Under the pieces are notes generated by a model that worked only from the letters and a program-made list of their open reading frames with translations, was not told the DNA's origin and ran no database searches. Shown piece by piece: positions 24,750 to 33,510 of a stretch of DNA of 39,028 bases. How positions within the stretch are numbered: the stretch's first letter is position 1; the number at the start of each line of letters is the position of its first letter. The translations under genes and the position numbers were made by a program. This DNA is from Tannerella sp. (GTDB lineage Bacteria; Bacteroidota; Bacteroidia; Bacteroidales; Tannerellaceae), in the NCBI GenBank assembly GCA_031257565.1, contig JAIROL010000189.1:1-39028 (forward strand). Reading direction: 5' to 3'.

Positions 24750-26291
24750 ATGTTTGATAAAACACAGAGCGCTTTAATAGCTATTGCGGGCAATAGAGAG
24801 TTATGTCTTGTTCCCGGTATGGCGAATCGTCATGGCCTGATAACCGGCGCTACCGGTACAGGTAAGACATGTACGTTGCAAAATATGGCGGAAACGTTCA
24901 GTAGTATGGGCGTTCCCGTCTTTGCGACGGATATAAAGGGGGATTTATCGGGCGTAAGCAAAGCCGGTGGCGGAAATGTTCATCTGCAAAAAAATGTGAA
25001 TGAAAATAATTTAATATCCAAAGGTTTTGAATATCGTGGATTTCCGGTATGTTTCTGGGATATTTTCGGAGAGCAGGGCCATCCGTTGAGAACTACCATA
25101 TCGGAGATGGGGCCGTTGTTGTTGAGTCGCCTACTCGATTTGAATGAAACGCAAAGCAGCGTGTTGACAATGGCATTTCGTATAGCTGATGACGAGCGTT
25201 TGCTTCTTATCGACCTGAAAGATTTGCGTAAGCTTCTGGAACATATCGGAACAGCGCGCAGTAAATATACCGTTTCCTTTGGAAACATATCGCCGGCCAG
25301 TATTGGCGCTATACAGCGAGGTTTGCTGACGCTGGAAGAACAGGGTGGCGATATGTTTTTCGGAGAACCTGCACTGGACATTTTCGATTTCATGCAAACA
25401 CAGGGAGGAAGGGGCGTCATAAATATTCTGGAAGCCGATAAATTGATACGTTCGCCGAAAAGTTATACCTCGTTTTTGCTTTATCTTTTGTCTGAATTAT
25501 TTGAAGAATTACCCGAAGTAGGGGATCCGGATAAACCCAAGCTTGTGTTTTTCTTTGATGAAGCGCATATGTTGTTTAGCGATATACCAAAAGCTTTACT
25601 GGAGAAAATAGAGCAGGTGGTAAGACTTATACGATCAAAAGGGGTGGGCGTGTATTTTTGCACCCAGAGCCCGCTTGATATACCGGAATCCATACTGGGC
25701 CAGATGGGAAACCGAGTGCAGCATGCTTTACGCGCATTTACTCCACGTGATCAGAAAGCTGTGTCTGCTGCGGCGTCCACGTTTCGTCAAAATCCGGCTT
25801 TTAAAACCGAAGATATTATAACGCAATTGGGCGTGGGAGAGGCCTTAATTTCCTTTTTGGACGAAAAAGGTAGCCCTACAATGGTAGAGAGGGCAGTCAT
25901 TATTCCCCCTGAAGGACAGGCTGGTCCGATAACGCCGGACGAGCGCCGGAGATTTATGCATACTTCGCTTGTATTTGGCAAGTATGAGCGTACTATAGAC
26001 CGGGAATCGGCGTTTGAGGTCCTGTCCGAACGGATTGAGAAAATTCGACAGGCAAAAGATGATGCAGAACGTCAGAAAGAAGATATCAGATTACAAAAAG
26101 AAAAAGAAAAACAGGAGCAGACGGAACGTATAGCGCAAGAGCGACTTGATCGTCAGAAAAAGCGTGAACAGGACAAGAGCATGGTCGGTAGTCTTACGAA
26201 AATGGTTACAACAAAAGCCAAGCGTGAAGCGGTTAATACTTTATTTAAGTTCGGACGCGGATTACTGGGTTCTTTATTGAAAAGTAAATAA
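24750..26291 (+). CDS. HerA-like ATPase (DUF853/YjgR family)
   Basis: The 513-residue protein has Walker A GATGTGKT (about 33-40) after NRHGLIT, Walker [12 protein letters not shown] (about 264-274) and the family blocks [31 protein letters not shown] and [15 protein letters not shown] charged coiled-coil tail (about 425-480, rich in KEKEKQEQ) and a basic end complete it. DUF853 proteins are FtsK/HerA-type ATPases with a putative DNA-translocation role; E. coli YjgR is the best known member and its function is not established. It lies 21 bases after rpoC, so readthrough is likely. Confidence 0.88.
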   Translation: MFDKTQSALIAIAGNRELCLVPGMANRHGLITGATGTGKTCTLQNMAETFSSMGVPVFATDIKGDLSGVSKAGGGNVHLQKNVNENNLISKGFEYRGFPVCFWDIFGEQGHPLRTTISEMGPLLLSRLLDLNETQSSVLTMAFRIADDERLLLIDLKDLRKLLEHIGTARSKYTVSFGNISPASIGAIQRGLLTLEEQGGDMFFGEPALDIFDFMQTQGGRGVINILEADKLIRSPKSYTSFLLYLLSELFEELPEVGDPDKPKLVFFFDEAHMLFSDIPKALLEKIEQVVRLIRSKGVGVYFCTQSPLDIPESILGQMGNRVQHALRAFTPRDQKAVSAAASTFRQNPAFKTEDIITQLGVGEALISFLDEKGSPTMVERAVIIPPEGQAGPITPDERRRFMHTSLVFGKYERTIDRESAFEVLSERIEKIRQAKDDAERQKEDIRLQKEKEKQEQTERIAQERLDRQKKREQDKSMVGSLTKMVTTKAKREAVNTLFKFGRGLLGSLLKSK

Positions 26292-26306
26292 GCATTTCTT
26301 TACCTG

Positions 26307-26361
26307 CCGGCAATTCGGATTCTGTTGTGAAACAATCGTCATCGAAAAAAACAATTGCCGG
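26307..26361. repeat. Inverted repeat after the HerA-like gene
   Basis: CCGGCAATT (26307-26315) is repeated in reverse complement as AATTGCCGG (26353-26361), separated by 37 bases. It begins 16 bases after the stop codon, but only TTTG-type short T-runs follow, so terminator function is uncertain. Confidence 0.4.
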
Positions 26362-26396
26362 ATTTGCTGAAAAACGAAAAATCCAATTATTTGATT

Positions 26397-26838
26397 TTAA
26401 CCCAATTTGCCGCGCGTCGAGATGTAAATATGCGGAATTTCAGTCGCCCATCTCGAAACGCAGGACAGTTTCGGTGATGAGGGTCTGAAAAGAGTTATTA
26501 AATCTTCGCCATAACAATTAGGCGACATAAATTGTCCCGTAAGTTTTCCCTGTGGCCCGACCTCTATCCGCGTGGCAATCACGGCTTCTATGCCTTCTTT
26601 CTCCGCCCATGACAATTCCGGTTTCTATCGACGCGCTTACAATGATAACTTTATGGCCATTCATCACATGTTTTTTTAGCGTCCGGTAAACGTCCTGCCT
26701 GACACAATGATCAATTGTCGATATAAAGGAGACTCCAAAGTCATTGAATTTTTCAATGTGCCAATTCCTGTAAAACAGGGAAAAAAGCGCCTGTTTTGCT
26801 TTGCCGTTATCCAATAATCCTGTTTTATAACTTTTTTA
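26397..26838 (-). pseudogene. HAD-IB family phosphatase, broken by frameshifts
   Basis: Fragments in two frames join into one protein of the HAD subfamily IB (SerB-like phosphatases). The first reads KTGLLDNGKAKQALFSLFYR, then HVMNGHKVIIVSASIE, the motif II region. The second reads SWAEKEGIEAVIATRIEV, then GKLTGQFMSPNCYG and ends IPHIYISTRGKLG, where the motif III/IV YGDSxxD has been deleted to STRG. The N-terminal nucleophile motif DxDGT is absent, the 5' end meeting a GC-rich hairpin (CGCCGG/CCGGCG, 26839-26856). The gene cannot give an active enzyme. Confidence 0.65.
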
Positions 26839-26860
26839 CGCCGGAGAGCGCCGGCGTTTT
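26839..26860 (+). terminator. GC-rich hairpin with short T-run
   Basis: CGCCGG (26839-26844) and CCGGCG (26851-26856) pair around AGAGCG and are followed by TTTT on the plus strand. It may end readthrough from the HerA-like gene. Confidence 0.4.
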
Positions 26861-27158
26861 CTCCGGTCGTTTTGCGGATAACCATCCCGACGCTGTGGGG
26901 GCGACATACTGAAAGTTTTTAAGACTTGATCTCTTTCGCATCACGGATTTTCTGCTTTGAAAGTAAACGAATGACTTCTTTATGTTTGTTTTTGTTTTTC
27001 TTTTCCATAACTTTGTTTCATTTTCGCCGTCCGTTTTTTATCGAAAGGTAACGATTTTTGATTAAAACTTAGGTGAACCTAAGAACGAAGGAAAGTTGTT
27101 CAACGGCGATGGGGTAAAATCGGTTAGTGGATGTTTTTTGTACAAAATTTGAGTAGCA
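26861..27158. other. Intergenic region with a short inverted repeat
   Basis: No sizeable gene is seen. A 29-codon minus-strand frame (26919-27008, MEKKNKNKHKEVIRLLSKQK) is possible but unsupported. A perfect inverted repeat CTTAGGT-GA-ACCTAAG lies at 27068-27083, 75 bases before the transposase remnant. Confidence 0.4.
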
Positions 27159-27443
27159 ATGAAATATGAAGAAGTATTGATTTTGGCGCGTAGCCTGTCA
27201 CAAGAAGATCAGTTACAGTTGGTTGTGAATCTAACACAGCCGCAAACAGGCGACGGCGGGATATTTCGCGGTCGCGGTAAATCATTTACCAACAGACAGG
27301 TTCCTTGTCCGCATTATGGCGGCAAGCATTATAAGCGTTCAGGAAAAACCGGCGGCTCGCAACGCTTCAAGCGCCATGATTGTGGAAAAACGTTCACAGA
27401 ATATGCTGTTAGCAACACAAAATTAAACTATAACCATATTTAA
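27159..27443 (+). mobile_element. IS1595-type transposase remnant (N-terminal zinc ribbon)
   Basis: The 94-residue ORF begins MKYEEVLILARSLSQEDQLQ and contains VPCPHYGGKHYKRSGKTGGS followed by QRFKRHDCGKTFTEY. This is the N-terminal zinc-ribbon part of IS1595-family (ISXO2-like) transposases, normally CPHC...KCHDCGKTF. Two of the four zinc ligands are replaced (Tyr and Arg), and the protein stops after TEYAVSNTKLN where the DDE catalytic domain should begin. It is therefore an inactive fragment. It ends three bases before the membrane regulator gene. Confidence 0.75.
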
Positions 27444-27446
27444 TGT

Positions 27447-30029
27447 ATGAAAAACACTCGCAAACCGACACGTTTCGATTACAGATGCATTGTTTCCTGT
27501 CTATTTATATATTTCTCCGTATCTGCTGTTTCGGCCCGGGAAATACAATATGGATTAAAATTCAACTCTAACAACTACGAACCCGAAGCGCGTACAAGTT
27601 TAAATTTAAGCCCTGATGGCTATCTTTCTTTTTCTAAAGGATTTTCTATGGCATTTGATGCTAAATTTCATTTCAAAGACGTGCATATATATGGCTATAT
27701 ATTCAAGATAATGAATGATAAAGGGAATACGATAGATCTTGTAATAGGGGACGTCAATCTTGTTTTTTCTATGCCTTCAGGGGGTATTGCCTCCAGTAAT
27801 ACCTTGTCTGATGTAAATATAGTTCCGGACCAATGGATTCCAATGTGCATAAACGTAGATATTGAAAAAGAAGAATTGAAAATAATAGCAGGAAAATATG
27901 AAGAAAAATGGAATACTCCCGAAGTACGGGAATTTAACAATGTAGAAATCGTGTTTGGGAAAATAAACGATCAGCGCAAACAAGTCATAGATGTTCCGGA
28001 TATGACCATTAAAAATCTGGAAATTGCCGATCTGCCGGGAAAGCCTAAATATTCATGGAAACTTTCCATGCACGCATCGGATGGGGTTTATGACGATTTG
28101 AAACGCCATTTTGCGAAATGCGAGAATCCAAACTGGCTATTGGACAGTTATGGAGTATGGAAAAAGGCGACGACATTTAACACAAATAGAACTCCTTATT
28201 TGTCATACGATTTTGACAAGAATAGGGTTGCTGTGGCCGATCAACATTCTTTTTATCTCTTTTCGGTAAAAGACAGCCGTTTGGAAAAGCGCGCCGTAAA
28301 TAAGAAACTATCCTATACCCTAACGGCGAATCAAATGATATATAACTCGTTGGATTCAAATTTCTACGCATATAATTTAATAAAAGAAAACGACGCCCGG
28401 GAATTTGTTCCGTTTGACTATTCGGAAGGCAAGTGGGGCATAACTACTGCACATGAGAACAATACGGAATACAGGCATCATAACCGGTATTTTTCTTCCA
28501 AATATAATCGTTTGTACATATTTGGAGGATATGGACATTTGAAATATAAAGAAGGAGTCTTTGTCTATGATGTTAATAGTGGATCATGGTCTAAAGAGGT
28601 ATTAAAAGGATATGTCCCGGCGCCGAGGTATTTAAGTGGGATGGGAAAAATAGATGATGATCATTTGTTATTGTTTGGCGGTTATGGAAGCGAAACCGGA
28701 GATCAGGCGCTTCAGGCTCAGTTTTATTATGATTGTTACATCGTTGATGTGAGAACAATGGAAGCCAAAAGGCTTTGGACGTTGGAAAATCCGGCAGAAA
28801 ATTTTGTTGTTTCGAATTCCCTGGTTGTCGATACGGCCAATAAAAGTTTTTATGCTTTATGTTATCCCCTTATGAAGTCTAACTCCATTATTTCATTATA
28901 CAGGTTTTCTCTGGAAAAGCCGGAATATGAAGTAATGGTCGGTCAGATGCCAATAAGGTTTAATGATGTGCTTTCGTACGTGGATCTTTTTCTTGATAAA
29001 ACCGAAAATAAATTAATTGCTACGACTTTTGCTCCTGACAGGGAAACGGAAGCAAATATATCGATATACACCATGTCGTTTCCTCCGTTGAAAAAATCCG
29101 ATATCTATCAGACAGGAAAAGAAAGTTCTACGGTTTTCCGGCTGACCCTGACCCTGTTACTGCTACTCTTTTCCGTTCTTGTTTTAATCCTGTTCTTTAT
29201 CAGGAAAAAGAGGAAACAGACGGGTCTCGGAGGTATTGGAAATAAGATAGAGGTAGGGAATAGTGTGGCTATTGCAGGAATCAATACGGTAAAACAATTA
29301 CAAAAGCAGACTATATATTTGTTTGGGGGGTTCCAGGTAGTCGATAAACAGGGAAATGATATAACGGCGGATTTCAAACCTTTATTAAAAAACTTGTTCC
29401 TGTTAATATTATTGAATACAATCAAAAATGGAAAAGGGATCTCCTTCTCTAAATTGAAAGAGATATTATGGTTTGACAAAAGCGAAGAGAGCGCTAATAA
29501 TAATCGAGGAGTCGCATTGAGCAAGATACGGCAAATAGTGGAGAATGTAGGTGGAATACGGTTTAATAAAAAAGGCGTCTACTGGAGCGTCGAATTCGGA
29601 GAGGAGGTTTACTGTGATTATTATGAGGCGCTTATTCTGATAAAAAAAATAAAAGAAAACAAAGAAACAACCATCCATGATATTAAAAGGCTTTTGGCGA
29701 TTGTTACGGTAGGAGAGCTTTTACCCAATACGCAAGTAGAATGGGCGGATATATTCAAATCTGATTTCTCCAATGAACTTGTCGACTTGATATTATCCCT
29801 CATCCGACGAGAATCTGCCGCATTTTCTGACGATACATATATTGAAATGGCGAATGCCCTATTAATTCATGATCCGTTAAATGAAGACGCCTTAAAATTA
29901 AAATGTAAAGCGCTGGTCAAAATGGGTAAAAACGGACTTGCCAAAAATACTTATACTACATTTACTAAAGAATATGCCATCCTGTTTGGAGTAGAGTATA
30001 AATATTCTTTCGATCAGATAGTCAATTAA
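27447..30029 (+). CDS. Membrane-spanning one-protein regulator: LamG/kelch-like sensor with SARP/BTAD-like output
   Basis: The 860-residue protein starts with a signal sequence (about 1-30, ending VSAVSA). Residues about 35-200 resemble a LamG/concanavalin-like fold (GYLSFSKGFSMAFDAKFHF, then VPDQWIPMCINVDIEKEELK). Residues about 240-550 look like a kelch-type propeller, with LYIFGGYGHLKYKEGVFVYD and LLLFGGYGSETGD. One helix spans the membrane at about 562-585 (LTLTLLLLLFSVLVLILFF). The cytoplasmic part has an OmpR/SARP-like winged helix (about 620-720, IYLFGGFQVVDKQGNDIT and NNNRGVALSKIRQI) and a helical BTAD-like end (about 725-860). I infer ligand-controlled transcription without a kinase. 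The ligand and targets are unknown. Confidence 0.75.
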   Translation: MKNTRKPTRFDYRCIVSCLFIYFSVSAVSAREIQYGLKFNSNNYEPEARTSLNLSPDGYLSFSKGFSMAFDAKFHFKDVHIYGYIFKIMNDKGNTIDLVIGDVNLVFSMPSGGIASSNTLSDVNIVPDQWIPMCINVDIEKEELKIIAGKYEEKWNTPEVREFNNVEIVFGKINDQRKQVIDVPDMTIKNLEIADLPGKPKYSWKLSMHASDGVYDDLKRHFAKCENPNWLLDSYGVWKKATTFNTNRTPYLSYDFDKNRVAVADQHSFYLFSVKDSRLEKRAVNKKLSYTLTANQMIYNSLDSNFYAYNLIKENDAREFVPFDYSEGKWGITTAHENNTEYRHHNRYFSSKYNRLYIFGGYGHLKYKEGVFVYDVNSGSWSKEVLKGYVPAPRYLSGMGKIDDDHLLLFGGYGSETGDQALQAQFYYDCYIVDVRTMEAKRLWTLENPAENFVVSNSLVVDTANKSFYALCYPLMKSNSIISLYRFSLEKPEYEVMVGQMPIRFNDVLSYVDLFLDKTENKLIATTFAPDRETEANISIYTMSFPPLKKSDIYQTGKESSTVFRLTLTLLLLLFSVLVLILFFIRKKRKQTGLGGIGNKIEVGNSVAIAGINTVKQLQKQTIYLFGGFQVVDKQGNDITADFKPLLKNLFLLILLNTIKNGKGISFSKLKEILWFDKSEESANNNRGVALSKIRQIVENVGGIRFNKKGVYWSVEFGEEVYCDYYEALILIKKIKENKETTIHDIKRLLAIVTVGELLPNTQVEWADIFKSDFSNELVDLILSLIRRESAAFSDDTYIEMANALLIHDPLNEDALKLKCKALVKMGKNGLAKNTYTTFTKEYAILFGVEYKYSFDQIVN

Positions 30030-30134
30030 AGGACTGCGTTTCTTAGGCGCTGTCAATAAATAAATATGTCAAATTATATTTATAACAAATTATCATATAG
30101 CAAATTAATATAAAGATAAGATGTATTTATTATT

Positions 30135-30167
30135 AGACAGCTACTTAACATGATGAGCTGTCTTTTT
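30135..30167 (+). terminator. Terminator after the membrane regulator
   Basis: AGACAGCT (30135-30142) pairs perfectly with AGCTGTCT (30156-30163) across a 13-base loop and is followed by TTTT. It lies 106 bases after the regulator stop and before the tdh promoter. Confidence 0.65.
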
Positions 30168-30203
30168 ATAAAATGAGATAAAACAACAAACAAAATATTT
30201 TGT

Positions 30204-30234
30204 TTTGTATTTCTCTCGGCTTGCGCTATCTTTG
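30204..30234 (+). promoter_or_regulatory. tdh promoter
   Basis: TTTG (30204-30207), a 19-base spacer and TATCTTTG (30227-30234) match the Bacteroidetes consensus exactly, 32 bases before the start codon. Confidence 0.8.
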
Positions 30235-30266
30235 CCGTGATTTTTTAAAACCATAATTAAGTTAAG

Positions 30267-31229
30267 ATGAAAAATATATTAGTGATAGGTTCAACGGGAC
30301 AGATAGGTTCGGAACTTACAATGGAGTTGAGGAGGCGTTATCCGAAAGGGAACGTTGTGGCGGGCTATATTCCGGGCGCTAAACCACGGGGCGAACTTGC
30401 CGAATCAGGTCCTATGGCTATAATAGATATAACAAATGAACAGCAGATTGCAGAAGCTGTTTCACGTTATGATATTGATACGATCTATAATCTGGCGGCT
30501 CTGCTATCGGCCGTTGCGGAGGCAAAGCCACTTTTGGCCTGGAATATTGGAATAGGGGGGCTTTTTAACGTGCTCGAAGTGGCGCGTGAAATGAATTGCG
30601 CAGTCTTTACGCCAAGTTCAATAGGGGCCTTTGGGCCGGATGCGCCGAAAAATAAAACTCCGCAGGATACCGTTCGAAGTCCGCAAACGATGTATGGGGT
30701 GACAAAAGTGACCGGAGAGTTGTTAAGTGATTATTATTTCAGACGTTACAATGTGGATACGCGCTCGGTGCGGTTTCCCGGATTGATTTCTTATGTGGCT
30801 CCTCCGGGAGGAGGTACGACTGATTATGCCGTAGATATATTTTATTCGGCGGTTAAAGGCGAAAAGTTTATATGCCCTATAGCGGCAGGTACGTTCATGG
30901 ACATGATGTATATGCCTGACGGGGTTCATGCCGCTATACGGATAATGGAGGCGGATCCTTTCAGACTGAAGCATCGTAATGCATTTAATGTGACGGCAAT
31001 GAGTTTTGATTCCGAAATAATTTATCGCCGGATAAAAAAATATGTTCCGGATTTTGAGATGGAGTATAAGGTAGATCCGTTGCGCCAACATATTGCAGAA
31101 TCATGGCCTAATTCGCTGGACGATACGTGCGCGAGAGAAGAATGGGGCTGGAAGCCGGAATATGACTTGGATATGATGACGAAAGATATGCTGGAAAAGT
31201 TAAAAATAAAATTAGGTAAAGATCAATAA
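30267..31229 (+). CDS. tdh: SDR-type L-threonine 3-dehydrogenase
   Basis: The 320-residue enzyme of the extended short-chain dehydrogenase/epimerase fold oxidises L-threonine with NAD to 2-amino-3-ketobutyrate. Visible features are the dinucleotide loop GSTGQIG (8-14), the catalytic Y143-x3-K147 (MYGVTK) with the preceding TPSSIGAFG, and the family block RFPGLISYVAPPGGGTTDYA. These identify the SDR-type threonine dehydrogenase rather than the zinc-dependent enzyme or a sugar epimerase. The usual partner kbl (ketobutyrate CoA ligase) is not in the window. The stop overlaps the next ATG by one base (TAATG). Confidence 0.88.
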   Translation: MKNILVIGSTGQIGSELTMELRRRYPKGNVVAGYIPGAKPRGELAESGPMAIIDITNEQQIAEAVSRYDIDTIYNLAALLSAVAEAKPLLAWNIGIGGLFNVLEVAREMNCAVFTPSSIGAFGPDAPKNKTPQDTVRSPQTMYGVTKVTGELLSDYYFRRYNVDTRSVRFPGLISYVAPPGGGTTDYAVDIFYSAVKGEKFICPIAAGTFMDMMYMPDGVHAAIRIMEADPFRLKHRNAFNVTAMSFDSEIIYRRIKKYVPDFEMEYKVDPLRQHIAESWPNSLDDTCAREEWGWKPEYDLDMMTKDMLEKLKIKLGKDQ

Positions 31230-31810
31230 TGCTTGAGCGTTTACTGGAATATGAGCGCGAGTGGTTTTTCGCCATAAACGGCTCGCATAGATGGTGGCTG
31301 GATCATTTGATGTTTGCTTTTGCGGGTATATGGGCATGGCTTCCGCTGACGCTTGTTCCTTTGTATTTTCTTTTAAAAAGACGCAAGGAATGGGTATTAA
31401 CGCTTATCTGTACTATATTGACGGGCGTGATTAACCTGTTTGTGACCGCTCTTTTCTTTAAGCCGTTATTTAAACGCTTTCGTCCGACGCATCATCCGTC
31501 GTTTATGGACGATGTGAGAATTTTGAACGACTATATTGCAAGCGGGGATTATAGCTTTATATCAGGACATTCTACCAACGCTTTTGCTTTTGCCGCGATG
31601 TCCGCGCTGATCGTAAAGAATAAATGGTACTCTTTTGCCATATTTATCTGGGCTGTTATGATGGCGTATTCACGGGTGTATCTGGGGGCTCATTTTATCA
31701 CGGACGTTATACCCGGAATGTTGACGGGAGCGCTGATCGGGTGGCTGTTGTATTTGTTGTATAAATTTATGAGAAATAAAAAAGAGGAGCGTTTAAAGTC
31801 GAAAAATTAA
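31229..31810 (+). CDS. PAP2-family membrane phosphatase
   Basis: The 193-residue integral membrane protein has the three acid-phosphatase motifs KRFRPTH, SGHSTN and SRVYLGAHFITD. Hydrophobic helices surround them (MFAFAGIWAWLPLTLVPLYF, then LICTILTGVINLFVTALFF, IFIWAVMMAYS and MLTGALIGWLLYLLY). Family members remove phosphate from undecaprenyl diphosphate, lipid A or phosphatidylglycerol phosphate on the outer face of the inner membrane; the exact substrate cannot be read. It is coupled to tdh by a TAATG overlap and followed after 7 bases by a second PAP2 gene. Confidence 0.88.
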   Translation: MLERLLEYEREWFFAINGSHRWWLDHLMFAFAGIWAWLPLTLVPLYFLLKRRKEWVLTLICTILTGVINLFVTALFFKPLFKRFRPTHHPSFMDDVRILNDYIASGDYSFISGHSTNAFAFAAMSALIVKNKWYSFAIFIWAVMMAYSRVYLGAHFITDVIPGMLTGALIGWLLYLLYKFMRNKKEERLKSKN

Positions 31811-31817
31811 CAAGATA

Positions 31818-32675
31818 ATGGTTATAGTTAGATTTTTAATAATCATATTTTTTATTGTTTTTTGTAATTGTGGCATGATGGGGCAGAAAGATACGTCGTC
31901 ACTTCCGACAATGACGTCCAAAAACCTGATTACATTGGATGATTATAATCCGGACGCCGTATATGGCGCGTCTTATAGGGAGATGATGAAGAGTCGGGGA
32001 AAGGAAACGGGAAAGACGCCGTTTAATCGTCAGGGATCAAAATTTATCCTTCCGACCTTGTTTATTGTCTATGGCGTTTCTGCACGTTTCAACCAGCTTC
32101 CTGTACGTCGGCTTGATTTTGATATCAAACATGAAATAAATAAGCGCATTGACCGCCAATATAATATTGACGATTATTTTGAATACGGACTTCCGGTAGC
32201 GGCCTATGGGCTGGGGTTTATTCCCGGCGTCGGTAAGCGTAACTTTCGTGATCGGACGCTGGCGATGGCGACTTCATTCCTGTTTATGGAAGGTTCGGTG
32301 AAGTTATTGAAGGAAGTTGTGCCGGTAAAACGTCCGTATGGAGACGATCGGTCGTTCCCTTCCGGGCATACGGCCGTGACGATGATGAGCGCGCATTTCA
32401 TGTATAAGGAATATAAGGATTGTTCGCCATGGATCGGAGTGAGCGGTTATATGGTAGCTGCCGCGACCGGCGTACTCAGAATGTTGAACGACGCCCATTG
32501 GTTCAGCGATGTGATGATGGGCGCTGGCATTGGTATTCTGAGTACGGAAATCGGGTATATGGCGCTTCCGGTATGGCATTCGATATTTGGCATAAAAGAC
32601 GGGGAGCGGCGCTTTGTCGCTGTTCCTGCATTCAGTACGCAAGGCCTTGGGCTAGGTCTTGTGTATCAGTTTTAG
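31818..32675 (+). CDS. Second PAP2-family phosphatase, exported
   Basis: The 285-residue protein begins with a hydrophobic signal (VRFLIIIFFIVFCNCGMM). A charged region precedes the PAP2 motifs KRPYGDDRSFPSGHT and LRMLNDAHWFSDVMMG near residues 170-235. The C-terminus is short and hydrophobic with a terminal aromatic (LGLGLVYQF), a sign of outer-membrane or periplasmic placement. It differs from the neighbour by this signal and by its motif spacing. The substrate is unknown; lipid or pyrophosphate hydrolysis is inferred from the family. Confidence 0.82.
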   Translation: MVIVRFLIIIFFIVFCNCGMMGQKDTSSLPTMTSKNLITLDDYNPDAVYGASYREMMKSRGKETGKTPFNRQGSKFILPTLFIVYGVSARFNQLPVRRLDFDIKHEINKRIDRQYNIDDYFEYGLPVAAYGLGFIPGVGKRNFRDRTLAMATSFLFMEGSVKLLKEVVPVKRPYGDDRSFPSGHTAVTMMSAHFMYKEYKDCSPWIGVSGYMVAAATGVLRMLNDAHWFSDVMMGAGIGILSTEIGYMALPVWHSIFGIKDGERRFVAVPAFSTQGLGLGLVYQF

Positions 32676-32731
32676 CAATACAATAAAATATTAAAAAAGA
32701 TAGTATGGCGATATATAATCCAAATATTTTG

Positions 32732-32739
32732 TATTTTTG
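32732..32739 (+). promoter_or_regulatory. Probable -7 element before the arginine decarboxylase gene
   Basis: TATTTTTGC at 32732-32740 matches TAnnTTTGC fully, 48 bases before the ATG. No TTTG lies at the right distance upstream; TATG at 32704-32707 is the nearest candidate, so the promoter is incomplete by eye. Confidence 0.4.
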
Positions 32740-32787
32740 CACGCTCATTAATAAATTATTATTAACTCTAAATTATTGATTGAAAAG

Positions 32788-33327
32788 ATGGTGAAAAAAG
32801 TAGGGAACTTGATCCCGGAAACCTTTTTTGTCGCTAAAGGCAGCGGCGATTCCGATCTGGAAAAACATGCCGGTTCTTATCACATGGCATTATTCGATGC
32901 GGGTATAGCGGATTACAATATCATGACGTATTCTTCTGTTTTACCGGCTACGGCTCGCCTTGTGACAATGGATGAGGTGGATCTGCCGCCTTTTGGTTCG
33001 GAGCTTAAAACAATTATGGCCGTATCTCACGGTTATCAGGATGAGTTCATTTCCGCCGGCGTTGTTTATGCCTGGATGTATAAAGACGAAAACTTTGATG
33101 AAAAGGCCGGAGGGCTTGTTTGTGAAGTGAGCGGACGTTATCGTATTGAAGAATTGGAGGCGCGTCTTATACGCGTTATCAATGACCTGCATCAGAAAAC
33201 TTATCGTAAGTATTATCTTGGCGATCTGAATTTTATAACGGAGGGGATTACGATAGAAAAGCGATATGGAACGGCGCTTGCGGCGCTTTGTTTTATTGAT
33301 TTTCTGTTTCCTGAAATAAAAAAGTAA
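32788..33327 (+). CDS. Pyruvoyl-dependent arginine decarboxylase
   Basis: The 179-residue enzyme converts arginine to agmatine, the first step of polyamine synthesis or acid tolerance. It matches the PvlArgDC family: PETFFVAKGSGDSDLEKHAG, the self-cleavage site MTYSSVLPATA (between S49 and S50, giving the pyruvoyl group), and EFISAGVVYAWMYKDE. I chose the ATG at 32788; the frame is open to a TTG four codons earlier that precedes the conserved start. A terminator follows at 33355. Confidence 0.92.
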   Translation: MVKKVGNLIPETFFVAKGSGDSDLEKHAGSYHMALFDAGIADYNIMTYSSVLPATARLVTMDEVDLPPFGSELKTIMAVSHGYQDEFISAGVVYAWMYKDENFDEKAGGLVCEVSGRYRIEELEARLIRVINDLHQKTYRKYYLGDLNFITEGITIEKRYGTALAALCFIDFLFPEIKK

Positions 33328-33354
33328 TTTGATAGTAAGAAATATAAGCGAAAG

Positions 33355-33390
33355 CTGCCTGTTGAGAGTTGTTCGACAGGTAGTTTTTTT
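33355..33390 (+). terminator. Terminator after the arginine decarboxylase
   Basis: CTGCCTGT (33355-33362) pairs with ACAGGTAG (33376-33383), eight pairs with one G-T, around a 13-base loop and is followed by seven T residues. Confidence 0.75.
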
Positions 33391-33510
33391 GTTAAATCGG
33401 TTTTTTATTTGTCGTATTTATTGTAAAGTTGTGAATTTTGCAAGAAAAGAGGCTGGATTTATTTATTTTTTTGTTTCTTTGTAGATTAAAATTTATATAA
33501 ACTTAGTCTT

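Noticed and set aside
32776-32787. TTG start for the arginine decarboxylase
   Set aside because: The ATG at 32788 matches the family N-terminus and start-codon preference; the four extra residues add nothing.
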